Of a stretch of 64,000 bases of DNA, positions 36,241 through 49,320 are shown piece after piece. The notes beneath the pieces are model-generated. The model ran no database searches. It was not told the origin of the DNA and saw nothing but the letters and a program-made list of their open reading frames with translations. The position numbers and the translations under genes are program-made. The DNA comes from Archilochus colubris (lineage: Eukaryota; Chordata; Aves; Apodiformes; Trochilidae), in contig CM041085.1 of NCBI GenBank assembly GCA_023079485.1, positions 97,041,115 through 97,105,114 of the forward strand. Reading direction: 5' to 3'. Each line of letters begins with the position of its first letter. The first letter of the stretch is position 1.

Positions 36241-39001
36241 CATTTAATAAATCATTGTTGGCTTTATCTAGTTGCAATGACAAAGCCTTGCTGGGATCCA
36301 TGATGCAGCCTTCAGTCCTTCTGCTGATCCACCAGCAAGATGTCCTGGTCACAGCAGCTCCTCAAGCCATGAAAACCAGTTTTGACCATGGAAATCAAGG
36401 TATGGAGAGAGGGATACATAACAAGTGCTTTCAGTCTTATGCAGGACAAGACAGAGTCGGGGACTGGACTTGCTCTAAAATCTGGAGTAAGGAATTGGAA
36501 ATGCTCCCATTCCCATGGTTTAAATGCAGCCAATTGAGATTTACTAGGAGACATAATGACAGCTATGTACATATTAGTTTCATAGATATCTGGTGCTGAA
36601 ATCCTGAATAGAAAAGTGCTAAACAGCAAAGTGTCTGCAGTCTTTATAGCTGGGCAGCATTCTGATTTGTAATTTGAGTTTTCTTCTATAATTGTTCTTT
36701 GCTTTACTAACAGAAAAGAACTGATGCATTAGGATTGCTGTGATCTCTACTGGGCAGATATTTGGCAAAAGGGATTACAGCACAGTTTAATAACCAATTT
36801 TATTTATTTATTTTTTAATTCTTCTGGTATCTCTAGACTTTAAGATTACAGTTGCCATAAGGTGATACTCGAACACTGGAAGCATCCATCTCTAAGGACT
36901 GTTAATTGTAGAAAGTAATTATTGGTAAAGGAAGTAACAATATTTCAAGAAGAAGAGAATGTAACAAAATATAAATCCTGAATTGAAACCTAAAAGAAAA
37001 GCAGTATGTGCTAGCAATGCAACTGGGCTTTGTTTCTTGGGTAGTGCCAGTATAGAGTAATCAAAGACAAACTGTAAACAGTTAACACATTTCAGTCATG
37101 CCATCTCTTAGACTTTAAATCCAGAGGTATCCTAGTGTCACAGAAATATATCTGAAGTTAGTGTTGGTCAACAAAACTGAAACTGAAAGTAGAGGTTGAA
37201 GAAGGAACCACAGTGTCTTCTTCCTGTCACCAAATATAAAGGCTATAAATCTTTGAACAACCTTAATACCTCACATTTTCGTGTATGCTGCTATGCTTTC
37301 CATGTGGGCACATCAACAACCAGGAATCTGGTGAACAACCAGGGGGACAGCTGCTTGGTCCAGAGAAAGGCTTGGTGCAATAGTGCAGTTTTAGAGAGCA
37401 GTCAGGTCAGCCTCTTCACCAAATGATGTGGCAGCTGCCATTTCTATTAAAATATAATAGGTGGGGAGAGTCTGAGTGACCCCATTATTTAACTGCCTGT
37501 TGATTACAACACAGGGCCCAGAGGCAGAAAAACAAGCAAGCTTCTAGAGCCAATAGGGTTTTTGATGGTATTGTTTCTTGCCTGTTCCCCTTCTTTGCTT
37601 AGGGCTGTCCCCTGAGAAGAGAGAGCAGAGGAGAATATTTGCCTGCATTGTGGGTCTGCACTCAGGCATTTTAATGCCAGCAGTCCCTGGAGGGGGTTAG
37701 TTTGGTATCCTAGCCTTTCAGCAGCAACAAGAATGCAGGGAGGACAGGAGGGACAGGACGGGGAGCCAGGGGGGCTTTAAGCTCTCTAAGCAAGCACTTT
37801 TGCCTCAGACTGTGCATGTGGATGGCAGCACAGTTTGGCCTCCAGCTGAGGTTGTGCTGCTGCTGAGGGGAGGTGGCAGAGTTGCTGAGGAGGGAGGGTA
37901 AACACAGATTAAGGTGCCAATTTCTGTGAAATGGCAGACAGGACACTGGGGATGTGTAATCCTGAGCTCGGGTACCATTTCCATGGAGGAAAATAGAAAG
38001 ATGTGAGGAAATTCCCATTTATGTGCAGCTTAAATTGCATTTTACTATGACATATTGGACTTCTTCTCTTCACTCTGGTAGTAAATTGTGCTTCTCATGG
38101 CAATAGATGTAATTGCTTTGCACTAAATTACATTAACTATTTCAGATGGTTTGTTCTTCATGCTTGGGATGACAGATGAATTTCTTTTTGCAGTATGCAG
38201 CTCAAAAGAGAAGAAAATTCCTACTCAATTTTTTTTTCCCTAACTACAAAAAAATGTTTCAACAGTGCCTAATTTTAAACATTTATTTCGTTCTTACGAT
38301 CTTTAGTTCTGGTTGCTCTTAGTTGTAAACTTCCTAACAGTTTCAAAAAAAAAAAAAAAGGGAGCTGTTCTTTTCAGTTTACTTTTAGTAAACTAGGTCA
38401 TACTCTTTGTTCCAGCCCATGAACTCATAACTGGCAGCATTGCACATGACAGGGAGATGGGTAGGTTAATATTTAAGTATTCAAAGAGGCTGTCTCCCTT
38501 TTATTTCCTTTGAGAGCTGGACTTTATTGCTCATATGCAGCCTTGTTTAATGATTCAAGTTCAGGTTTTGTGCATTTGGATGAGGCACTTGGTGTCAAAA
38601 GTAAAGCAAGGAGAACTTAAGACTGCTTGTTCAGTATCTATGCCATCTGTGGAACTCTCACTGCATGAAATACTTATTGCCTTATCCAGCAGAGAGGTCT
38701 AAGTGCCCATCTTTTCTTACCTAAGAAGCTGCAACAAGCTAAGATTTGCAGAATGGTCTTTCTTGTGCTCTCAGAGTGGGTAGTTCCCAGTCCAGCAGCA
38801 GTCCCTGGTCCTTTCTGCAGTCTGACAGATTCGTAGGGAGCACTACAAAATCAAAGGGTTTTACTGAAAGAATATTTGTCTAACCAGCATGAAGCACGCA
38901 AGTAAAGTATGAAACAGTTTTACCTGAACTTTGGCAGTGTGTGGAACATGGAATAAAAAGGAAACTTCAGGTGATAAATGACCTCAAGGTAAAATACATC
39001 T

Positions 39002-39029
39002 GAAAAAAAAAGAAAAAAGAAAAAAAAAT
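39002..39029. repeat. A-rich polypurine run
   Basis: A-runs separated by single G (aaaaagaaaaaagaaaaaaa), an A-rich low-complexity tract. Confidence 0.85.
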
Positions 39030-42000
39030 TTGGGAGGTGAACAGTAAATAGTGAGGAAAACAGAGAATCCAAGCAGTCTGTAAAGGATACAGAGGCAGCT
39101 GAGCTCCCTGAATTTAATGGGTTACACACAGAGGCCAAGTTAACACTGACATACAAAGCTAAATGATAGGCCGCAGCTTTGTTTTTACACAAGTATTGTA
39201 TCTAAGTGTACCAAAAACCTCATGACTCTCTTTCTTTTGCCATTTAATTCTTACTTATTTTATTATCCAAGCAGGCTTTTTATTCTTGAGAACTGTTGTA
39301 CTCAATCACTACAAGGCACTCTGAAATATGAAAAAAATACTATCAGACACATGATGTTACTAGCAATACTTTCAGTGGAAGATCCTTTACATTTCTGTAA
39401 GAGGGCTGATGAAGCTAAGTGCTTGTGCCTTTTTAGCCTTCCAACATATTCCAAAACAGTGTCTGGCCTCCAGATCTCAGATCCAAATTTTCTAGTCCAA
39501 AAATTGAGCAAACCTGTCAAGTCACTGTGTCCAGTGAATCTTAAAGTACTGAGCTCTCAAGTGAAGAGATCAGCCCACTGTCTTCTGCACCTTCCTGCTC
39601 CTTGAACTTCAATATTGAATCTATATATCTTAGGCATTCTCAGGACTGAGGGAACATATGTGCACCTGAATAAGGTGGAACGTTTTGGAACATCCATAAC
39701 TTTATGAACATCTTCCTGTCTCCAGGAGAAACTTTCCTATATCTGCTGTCCTGAAACCAAGATGAAGCATCTGCTAACCCATTACCCAGACCTGGCACAT
39801 GCCCTCCTTAAAAAAAATGTTATGGCACAAGCAGTGGAGTGTAAAAATCATCACAAACGATAGTCCCTGTGGGGCTTTAGCCATCTGCTTGTTAATTGTG
39901 CATACCACAGCTTGGCTGGTGTACAGGGAACTAACATAGCTGGTGCCAGCTTCATCCTGCCATATAGTTACTGCAACTGGCAAAGGCAGAATTCCAGGGA
40001 AGTTATGCCTTTTTCTGCCCATTACTGTTGCCACTTTTTGCATGTTCCCCATTTAAGACATTCCTGCTCTTCCTTCCCCCTTCTACCTCATTCTTGCATC
40101 TCCCTTTCCCAGCCTGTGCATCTCTCACTGAGAGTACAGTGAAAGTACATCACATTACCCAAGATGTGATTCCTATGCCATAAGAATGTTGCTTCTATTA
40201 ATCTAATATTGGTATGGCAGTGGAGTCTTTAACATCTTTTATGCAGTCCTGCATAAAAATCATCTTTTTTGTAAGGTAGATACATTCACTTCCTCATCAA
40301 ATGAAGCAGTTTTCCTGTGTCTCATGAGATGGCAAGAGATGACAGTTAATTCAGAGCAGTCTTCTGGTTGCCACATCTCTGAGAAATATGAGATCTGCTG
40401 TCATTAGTATGTTCCTTTCCTCTTCATGACTTTTCTCTGTGCATTCATGGGTCTCCCTGTGCCCAGAGAGTTAACAACAGGACACATTAGTCCACTGGGC
40501 TTGTCTGTTTGGGACAGACTTGGGAAAAAAAAACCATCTTGTGTGAGTGAGCACTGCCTTCCTCAGATCACAGGCTGCCTGGGCCCTGTCTTGCACTTCT
40601 GGATAGTTATGCTGTTGCACAGGTACTCAAATGTAATGACTTTTTATTAATCCAAATTCAGGTACTTGGGTACTATCACAGTTAGGCAGCAACAGAAGAT
40701 GAGGATCTAAACTCCTCAGTGCCTTAGCGCACATTTCTAGATTTATGTATATGAAGAAAAGCTACCTGGTATCATAATTTTGTTTGGTTTTAAATGATAT
40801 ATGAAAATTATAAACACATCTTTATGAGTTATGTGCATGACTTTGACTCCGTTTAATAATTCCTGCAGGTAGAGGAGTGATTTCTCAAAGGTATTCAAAG
40901 GTATTATGTTTGTCATATCCCAAAGCTTCTACTGGACCTGCTGCATAGTGTACCTTTATGAATTAACACCCACACAAATTGATTAATAATGTCCTTCTGT
41001 TAGAGCTGTGGGAGTTTCCTTTGTCATACAGAGTGGCCATCAGGAGAGCCTGGGATGTTCTTGGATTTATTCCATTGCACAGTGAAGAGTCTGAGATGCT
41101 TCCGTCCTCTCTGCTGGCCACATAAAATCACCTTGACAAATTGATTAGAGAACACCCTTTCCCCCCCAGGCTATTTATTTAGTGAAGACCCTTTCATTAC
41201 TTAGATACTACTAAATTAAACTGCATCAGGAAATGCTCAGGATCTGAATTATGATTATCCCTAAGGTAAAATTGTGAAAATTATATCTGATATGATTTTA
41301 CCCCAGGCCAGCCAGCAGTCTGCAGAACAGCCCCTAGGCATGGTTGAAAAATTAGGATGGCCAGACACTGTTTACAGGCACTTTACCTACACTCATCTTG
41401 ATTTGAATAGAGTTCCAACAGTGCAATGAAAGCTGTAGTGTCTCACTTGCATTTATTTTACTCTACAGAAGTTTCTTTCCGTTCCAGAGACTTCAGTGGT
41501 CACAAACAAGCTCCACCACATGGTATTTGTACTTTATATCAAGTAAAGGCCTCCATGTCTTTTGTGTCTGTCTTTTGGATGAGAAGTTGTTTGACCCTTG
41601 ATGACATTACTGAAAACTAGAAAGAAGAGCTAGGTATAAAAATGCTGCAAAATTACTCAGTATAATCCATCATATGGATTTATAGCACTTATGTTATGGT
41701 AATATAGATAAATATTTTGAGTTAATTCATCAGGGCAATCAAACCATAAAGTTGGAGCTCTCTGGGGAGGGGGGGGAGGCACATGATGCCAGTGTGCTAC
41801 AAAAAACATCTACCTCCTCCCACCAAAGGACATTTGCCTCTCAACAAAGGATATTTCTCCCAGGTATCTATTTCTCACTAACACAAATCTCCTTATTTCT
41901 AGTAGGAACTATGAGGTCTCAGAAGGCAAACAATTCTGCTGCATAACTGAAGAAATAAAGGGTACACTGTTAGGAAAAACAGATATTTTCTAACTGTTGA

Positions 42001-45000
42001 CCCATAGCAATATGCAAAAAAGTGTCCAGTTCATTTACAATATTCACAGGAGCAGATATTAGCTGGTCTGCCAGGCAAGACTGCCCCACACTGCCCATAG
42101 TGAACTGCCTATGTGCAATTATATACCCTGCACTAAGCTGGTGGCTAAAAAACCAGACGGCCCAATGGTCATCAACAACAGGCTGCCCACCTGGATTTCC
42201 TCACTGCCCACAGCAGAGCAGAGATGGGAAGCTGGGGCAGCAGCATGGTCTGGGAGGACAGGAAGGACAGTGGGTAGGTGTTAGCTGCCAGTCTGTGAGA
42301 AGAATGATGAGAACATGGGGAAACCACAAATTTAGTGTTATTTCTGTCAATTGTTGCATTAGTGCTCCTTCTTGCTCAGCAGTGATACCACAGTGCCTGT
42401 CACTGGAACTTAGGGAAATTATACAGAGTCTAAACCAAGGCATGCCCAGAGGGCTGGGCCTCCCCTGTGCAGAAAGCTTGCCTTGCCTTCTTCTCTCTCT
42501 TTCAGTGCACACCCTTGTAACCCGTTTCCATTTTTATTTGTGGTTTTTTGCTGCTAGCAAGTTGTATTTTATTTCATGGTCAAGGTTGTTTAACTCCAAT
42601 ACAGCTCACAGATATTGTGTGTTGTTACTCCTTCTGCAGAATTGAAATCTTGTTCCCTATATGTTTGGGTTTTTTCCAAGTATACATGCTCAATAGCATC
42701 AGAGTTTAATCCTTAGAATTTTCTTACCAAACCAAGAACCTTCACTGCTTTAAACCTCACATTGTTCAAGTTTACTCATAATCTTCAGACCTCAGAAGTG
42801 GGCATGATGAACTCTTACTCGGCTTATCAGTTTCATACTCTCTGAGGCTCTGAGGCTCTTGCCAGATCACTTAACAGTAAGAATTCCTTTATATCCTTTT
42901 CCTTTTTCCTTGAGTCACATCTGTTCAAGGTATCGCATAACACGTATGCTATCTCCAAAATAGTTCCAAAGATATTGCTTTATATTTATTTATGGCTGCA
43001 TTAAAATAATTTTGTTGGATTTGTCAGCCTATCATAGTATGTGTTATTAATAATGCCTCCATTCAGATATGAAGACTTCAGTGGAAAACAGTTCTTTTCT
43101 TGAGTCTATTTCTATGTAATTTCAAACACACATATATATATATTTCCATAGAAATATACACTAGCACACATAAATTTTTACCTGTTCCTTTAGCTTTTTT
43201 GGCAACCATTGCTTAATTATTTTAAAAATTTTGGTTCTCATTAGTATTCATTGAAATGGAATGAGCTTTATTCCTGTTATTTGTTACTATTTAATGCATG
43301 CTTGGTAATTCTTATGTCTTTATAATCTATATATTTCAACATAAAAATGAGAAGCCTGTAACATCTCTTGTTTGTTCCACCTGAGAGTTTTCTAAAACAT
43401 AATTCATCTTTCTACAGAATGCTTCAGACTCAGCAGAGCATTACAAACAATGGCTCAAGTTTTGTAGAGCCTTGACATGACGTCAAACAGCCAAGATGTT
43501 TTTATTACTCAGTCTTAAGGCTTACTTGAACACTAAATGTCCCAGAGAGTAGTGCTGTGTGACCTCCAAATATCAGCACTCATGAAGAATGTTTCATTCA
43601 ATGTCTTCAGATCATTTAGCTTCCTGATCTGTGACAGACTAATGGAAATTCGGAGATTAATTCAGAAGCATACTCATTTGCTTGAGTGAATATGAGCTTG
43701 GACAAAAACAGTTCAAGAATATCTCATTAGATTTAAGATGTTTTTTTTCAATTAACAAAATGTGTTTATAATGTAGGATTTGTGTAGTGAACAATCCATC
43801 TAATGAGCTGGTAGCCATCTTGAGAGACTCACTACTTGAATAGAAGTCTGATTTTTCACTAGCAGTTTCCCTTTATAACCTCTTTTACCAAACTATTTGA
43901 CAATTGTACCTCTGAAACAATCTCTTACTATCTTATTATCTACCATTATCTTTATATTTGAATTAACTAAAAAAAATAATAAATTAAAAAACAAATAACA
44001 AATTTGGAATAACAATTTGGAAAGTCAAAGCCATCCCTAGGAAAAAGCAATCTACCAGGCAGTTCACAGAAGCAGACAAGAAAAAAAAACATTTCAGTAT
44101 GAGGAGGAATTCAGGAACTACTGCTCAAATTGCAACATTTGTACCTGCAGAGGGGCTTCCACAACATTTACAGTTTTAATGCTTAGTTTTGGGAATAGTA
44201 TCCAGCATAGAAAAACTCAGGTTTTTTGGACAGTGTGCAAAGAGAATAAGGCTCTTCAGAATGGGATGGGCCAATGCTGCCATACTGACAACCAAGTCAG
44301 ATAGTAAGAACAGCTGAAAACACACAACTACCATAAAACCTATTGTATGGTATAGCATTTGCTCTGCTCACTGCAAGGCAGAGCCTCTGTCCATTTATGA
44401 TTCTCTGCTCCTCTTCTTTTATAGGTGTCCATGTCCTCTTCTTGAGCACTTTAACTATGCTACCTCTTTTTTTCCTTTCAGATACTGGGTATGAAATAAA
44501 AATATGTTGCCACTCCTTGGCTTTTCACAGTAATTTAGTGTTAAGAGTCAGGAGATTAAAGAAGTTGGTCCAGTTCCCAGTGCTAGCCAAAGAGAGAACA
44601 AGCATGACATTTTGAAAACCAGATGGATAAGTAGTTTATTCAGCCACAGACCATCAGACTCTTCCAGATCAGCAAACTGCTTGTTCCTTCTTCAAACCTA
44701 CTTATTGCAGGAGTAAAAGTTCATAGCTCTTCTCTTCCTTTTTGCTTATAGTACTCCCTGCTGATCTGAATACTGTTAGTTACTCTAGACAGCCATTTAT
44801 TTATTTACTGGTCTACTTCAGTTTATTTCCTGATCTTTTTAGTTATTTGTTAATCATGTTACAGTTTAGTTACAGAGTCTGAGAAAAATTTAACAACTTC
44901 CTCCTCACAGACTATTATTCATTGTCTTCTAAAAAGATTTAAATAATATCTGAACAACTTAGTTATAATAGTAACAGTTTAGTTACAATGGAACTGTTTG

Positions 45001-47482
45001 TTCACTATATTTAAGTGTATTTTTTCACTTATTATTTATCCATGAATTTAAGAGCTACATATAGTGCTTAAGCCAAGCTTTCGGTCCAAATATAAATCAT
45101 AGAAACTAGTCCTAAGAGCCATTTAGATTTGGATTTTGCATTGGAAGAGAAGCAATATTTGGTATTGAGAGAAGCCTGTGCAAGAAGAACAAGAAAAACT
45201 CCAGCCATAGTCATGTCGAGATTCAGGGAGCTGCTGATGCCAATCTTGATTCTTGTAGGTGTTGATATATTTTTATTCCACAAAACTGTCAAAACATTTC
45301 TCTGAACTTACATGAATTTTTTATAGCACAGCTTTTTGACATAAGCTCTTCCAGGGTATGACTATATGTTGTCTAAATAATTGCCTTCTTTTATTTGTTC
45401 TCAACTTGCCATCTACTTGACCCCTGATTCTTTACTGGAATAGACAGTGATTAATTGTTACCTATTCACTGGCTTCATCCCATGTCTGGTTTCAGAGACC
45501 TCCACAATGTCTCATCTAACTAAAGGGAATAATTTAAAAAATTTATTTCTATTAGAACAGAATTAATTCTAGAGAAAAACTAAGTGCCCAAAGTGACCAG
45601 AAGTCATGGTTTCAATGAAAACCACTTAAACTAGTTTCTCCTTGCACACTACTTTTCTTCCATGTCTTGCATATTTTCACTTGGTGACATTTTGCTGAAC
45701 CGACTACAGTGAGACTAATTGCTGCTGTTTGTATGTTGTAAAGCTGAAACTTCTGCAAAATTGCTTCTTTTGGAGTATTGTGCAGTTATATGCACTTTTT
45801 GCCTCTCATCTTACAAAAGAGTGTTCTTGGAGTTTTAATAGCCAGAAGAGATCAGAGACTAATTTTTCTATTATAGATTAGAAATCTATATTAACAGCGT
45901 CCTTCACACGATTCTGGAGCTGGGAATTGCCAATAAATACTACAAAATAGTGTAATCTGCTGTCAAGCAGCTCCTGCTGCTGCACAGATTTATCCTGGAG
46001 GTCTCTCATTCTAATCCAACGCTCATAAGAACTAATGATGCCTCAGAGAGCCTGGTTGGGCTGCAGGCTGTTAGTCTTGCAAATGTAGGAGTTGTTCTGA
46101 GGTGGTTATAGAAATGAGCTTGTTCCCTGTTTCAAATATTAGTCACAATTATATAATATTTTAAATGTGGACTAATTTTTCTGAATACCATAGTAAGTCT
46201 GCAGAAATTCACGTGTGAATAATGATAAATTCTAGTGCTTTGGGGTATTTCCTTGAACAGAATGTATCTTTTTTTTATCAACAACTCAAAGATTTACTTT
46301 ATACTTTATAGGTCTTTAATTTTTAAGAACACAGATACAGTGTGGTTTTTCATGTGCAGATTCAAATCTTGGGAATATAACGAATTGCATGAGTTGCTTC
46401 ATTTAAAACTTGTCAATATAGTTAACTGTTCAGCTTCACTGCTCTTTTTCTTAAGAGTGCTGTTTAGCATAAGGACTGTTTTATACTTGTCTTGTACTCC
46501 ATATTTAGATAGTCACTGATGTGTGCAGTTTCCCTGCTGAGCAGGAAGGTCTAACACCCTTTCAGCAGAAAGAATGGCTGAAAACAGGCTGCTAACAGAA
46601 AATCCAGAACAAAGGGGATACATTCAGCAAGATATTAATCCAAACTATTTGCACTGATATAAGCCAACATATGGATCTTGGATTCAAAAATTAAGGTTGC
46701 TTTGAGTAATTAAACTTAATTCTCTTTCAGCAGATCTAAATAACGGGATTCTGTATGAGCTCCAGTAAGAATGAGAATACAACTGCACCTGTTGTATCAG
46801 TCTGGTGTAAGACTTCCCACACGTTCAAACTAGAACTGTGATTGAGGGTCAATGGGGACTGAAATGTTTATACTCTTAAATTAAAATAAGGAACACACTA
46901 AATGTAGATACAGCCATAAAAATATTTCATCACAGATCAATTTACTTCATGTAACCATTTAAAGCCACTGTAGACAAATACTTCAACTGCAACCAATAAG
47001 CAAAGATTCAGATTCTTATTTAAACAGCCCTCAATGTGGATACAATCCTTTTGAATTAAATAGGAAAGCTTTGATTTTTGACTTTGAGACTGCAAAAGCC
47101 CTGCTTTTTACTTTAAGAAAACCCCTCAACCCTCATAAATGAAACCTGTGATGCTTGTGAAGTATATGAAAGGATATAGGTGAAAGCTCCTTATTCTATT
47201 AGGTTTTTGGAATGGATCTGCTTTTCTTAATGCTTTGCCGTGCCATGGCAATGTCTTCACATGTCAGGAAACAACCTTAAAAGATTTGCAATTTGGAATG
47301 GACTTAAAGAACTATTGCAAGTTTGACTTCTCTTCTGCAGTCTTAAAGCCCTCAACCAAGTACCATAAACCTACTTCTCTAGTAGAAGGCTGTTTCCATT
47401 TACTTTCTGCTTACCTTTCACCAGTGTCCACTCACTTTTGCTAGGGATAGGATTATGGATGATATTTCTGAGCTGAACTTTG

Positions 47483-47520
47483 CAACGATAATCATCATAA
47501 TCATAATTATCATTATCTTC
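47483..47520. repeat. ATA/ATC/ATT microsatellite
   Basis: Imperfect trinucleotide repeat of ATA, ATC and ATT units (ataatcatcataatcataa). In one frame it reads as a run of isoleucines, which is a by-product of the repeat and not a sign of coding. Confidence 0.9.
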
Positions 47521-49223
47521 TTGAGTTTCACCTCCAGGCAGTTCCCATGCTTATGGGTTTTCTTTCCCCACCATATACCACACCCAGAAGCTCCAGAGTG
47601 CTCCCTGTTACCAATCCCCTACATCACTTATCGCCTATGGCACAGACCAAAACGATGATCTTTGGCTCCACCTTGTGATCTCCCTTTTGAGAATATCAAA
47701 AATCAAATGAGAGGGTCCTCGGTCCTCATTTCAGGTCTGATTTTGATCTCTCTGCCTATAGAGGAAATGGAAAAAAACAGTTAGATTCTTCAAGTCAAAA
47801 TACTGACTGTAAAACAAGCAATAGGATTGCAAAGTGTAACTAAAGAAAAATAGACTTGGTGGTGTGAAATAAATTATTTTGACAGCAAAAACAAAATTAA
47901 AAGTGTTGCAAGGAGGTTGGTGGGCAACTTGCAGGTTACCACCTTGGTTTGAGCTCATTTCAGTAGAGTGCCTATTCTAGAACACATAAAATAGGACATA
48001 AATTTGCTTTATTTTTTTTTTATATTTATTTTTTTATTTTATATTTTTTACATTAAGCAAGCAAAGTTATGAAAAATGTAAGACTTGAATGACATGAAAG
48101 ACTTTATGCTACTAATTAACATGACAATATTTCTTTTTAGTCTGAGCATTTCCATGATAACCACTCTGATATCAGAACTGACTACACAGTTAGCTCTTGG
48201 TTCCTAGCTCAACAAAAATAAACAAGTAAGGATTAACGTCAGTTTCTGCTTTGTGGGAACATTTTGTGGTCAAAAGGATTTTGAAATCATTTGCACTGTT
48301 AAAGCTTCAGTGAGTACTGGTGCATAAAGCTAAAAGACTAAGCTGGGCCCCTGGAAAATACTTCTTTTTCACATTGCAGAACAGTTTCTAACATCAGTAA
48401 AGTACAGAACTCTGGAAGATAATCTCCTCAACAGACAAAAGGTCAGACTACATAACTTTTGCTTGCCATTTTCCAGAAGAAATTCATATTAACTCCTGAA
48501 ATGTTAAAAAAAAGGTGTTTTCCTATTGATTTTCTCTAGGCATTATTGTATCCGTGCATTTTTAAAGTTGATGTATGAATTATTGATTTTTCTTATGTTG
48601 ATGGAATACTGAACTAAAAAGATTTTAAATCTTTCAGTCTCCAGTCAAGGTAGCATATGTGAAAAATGTTACCTTCTGAATAATTTATATATATGTACTG
48701 CTGTAATAACTACCAGAAACATTGTGCACTGAAATGGAGAATGTAGCTTGCATTTGCCATGTGAGCATAGTCATTGTGCTTTGATACCTCAGTTATACAG
48801 AGACAGAAGTATAGAGGTGCCAGATTGATGTTACTCTTAGTCTGGCCAGTTTCACTATCTTATGCACAGCAACAAATGTACAATCAAACCATGTTTGTGC
48901 ACAGAGAAGTTCAAAATTAATAGTAATAAATTGTGAAGTGTTGCTAATATTGTCAGAAAATGCTATGTTAAAATATAAAGTGATGTATCTCCTTGTGCAA
49001 GAGTTTCTCAAAATGGAAAAAAAATATAATAAGGAAAAAAGAGAAAGGGAATTAGTTATTTCTAAAAATTAGTATTTTGAACTTCAAAATATAGTAAAAC
49101 ATTTTATTACAAATCTAATAGAAAAGTTAAATTTATCATATGCAGGAAATTATTTATAGTATGACATGCAATTATAAGATGAAGGTATGTATTTTGTCAA
49201 TAATTATCTCTTCTTTCTTGTAG

Positions 49224-49320
49224 ATGAAGAAGATGTTCATTATTTTGGGAATTTCAGCAGCTATAGCCTTCACAGCTGTTTTCCTTTCCTCACTTCAGAT
49301 AGGCAAAGATATCCTCTTTG
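49224..49320 (+). CDS. TPO: TPO first coding exon (signal peptide)
   Basis: First coding exon of thyroid peroxidase, encoding residues 1-32 plus the first base of codon 33. The peptide MKKMFIILGISAAIAFTAVF followed by LSSLQIGKDILF is a typical signal peptide: a basic N-terminus, a hydrophobic core at about residues 4-22, then a polar stretch with IGKDIL, which corresponds to RGKELL in the human protein as I recall it. I chose this ATG because it directly follows an acceptor-like ttctttcttgtag, the hydrophobic leader starts there, and the resulting numbering matches human TPO exactly. The donor is gtaagt. An upstream untranslated exon is expected but not identified. TPO is a membrane-anchored heme enzyme of the thyroid follicular cell that oxidises iodide, iodinates thyroglobulin tyrosines and couples them. 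Confidence 0.9.

Larger units (their letters stand above)
36241..49223. other. Intergenic region upstream of TPO, no recognised gene
   Basis: About 13 kb before the TPO start codon. It presumably holds the TPO promoter and an untranslated first exon, since the start codon follows an acceptor-like ttctttcttgtag. I could not locate either with confidence. GC-richer patches occur at about 37600-37960 and 42060-42500. The second lies in a 207-codon open frame (42022-42645) that resembles no protein I know. A polypurine run lies at 39002-39029 and an ATC/ATA microsatellite at 47483-47520. Confidence 0.4.

Noticed and set aside
47455..47658. Poly-isoleucine membrane-like peptide
   Set aside because: The isoleucine run is the translation of an ATA/ATC/ATT microsatellite.
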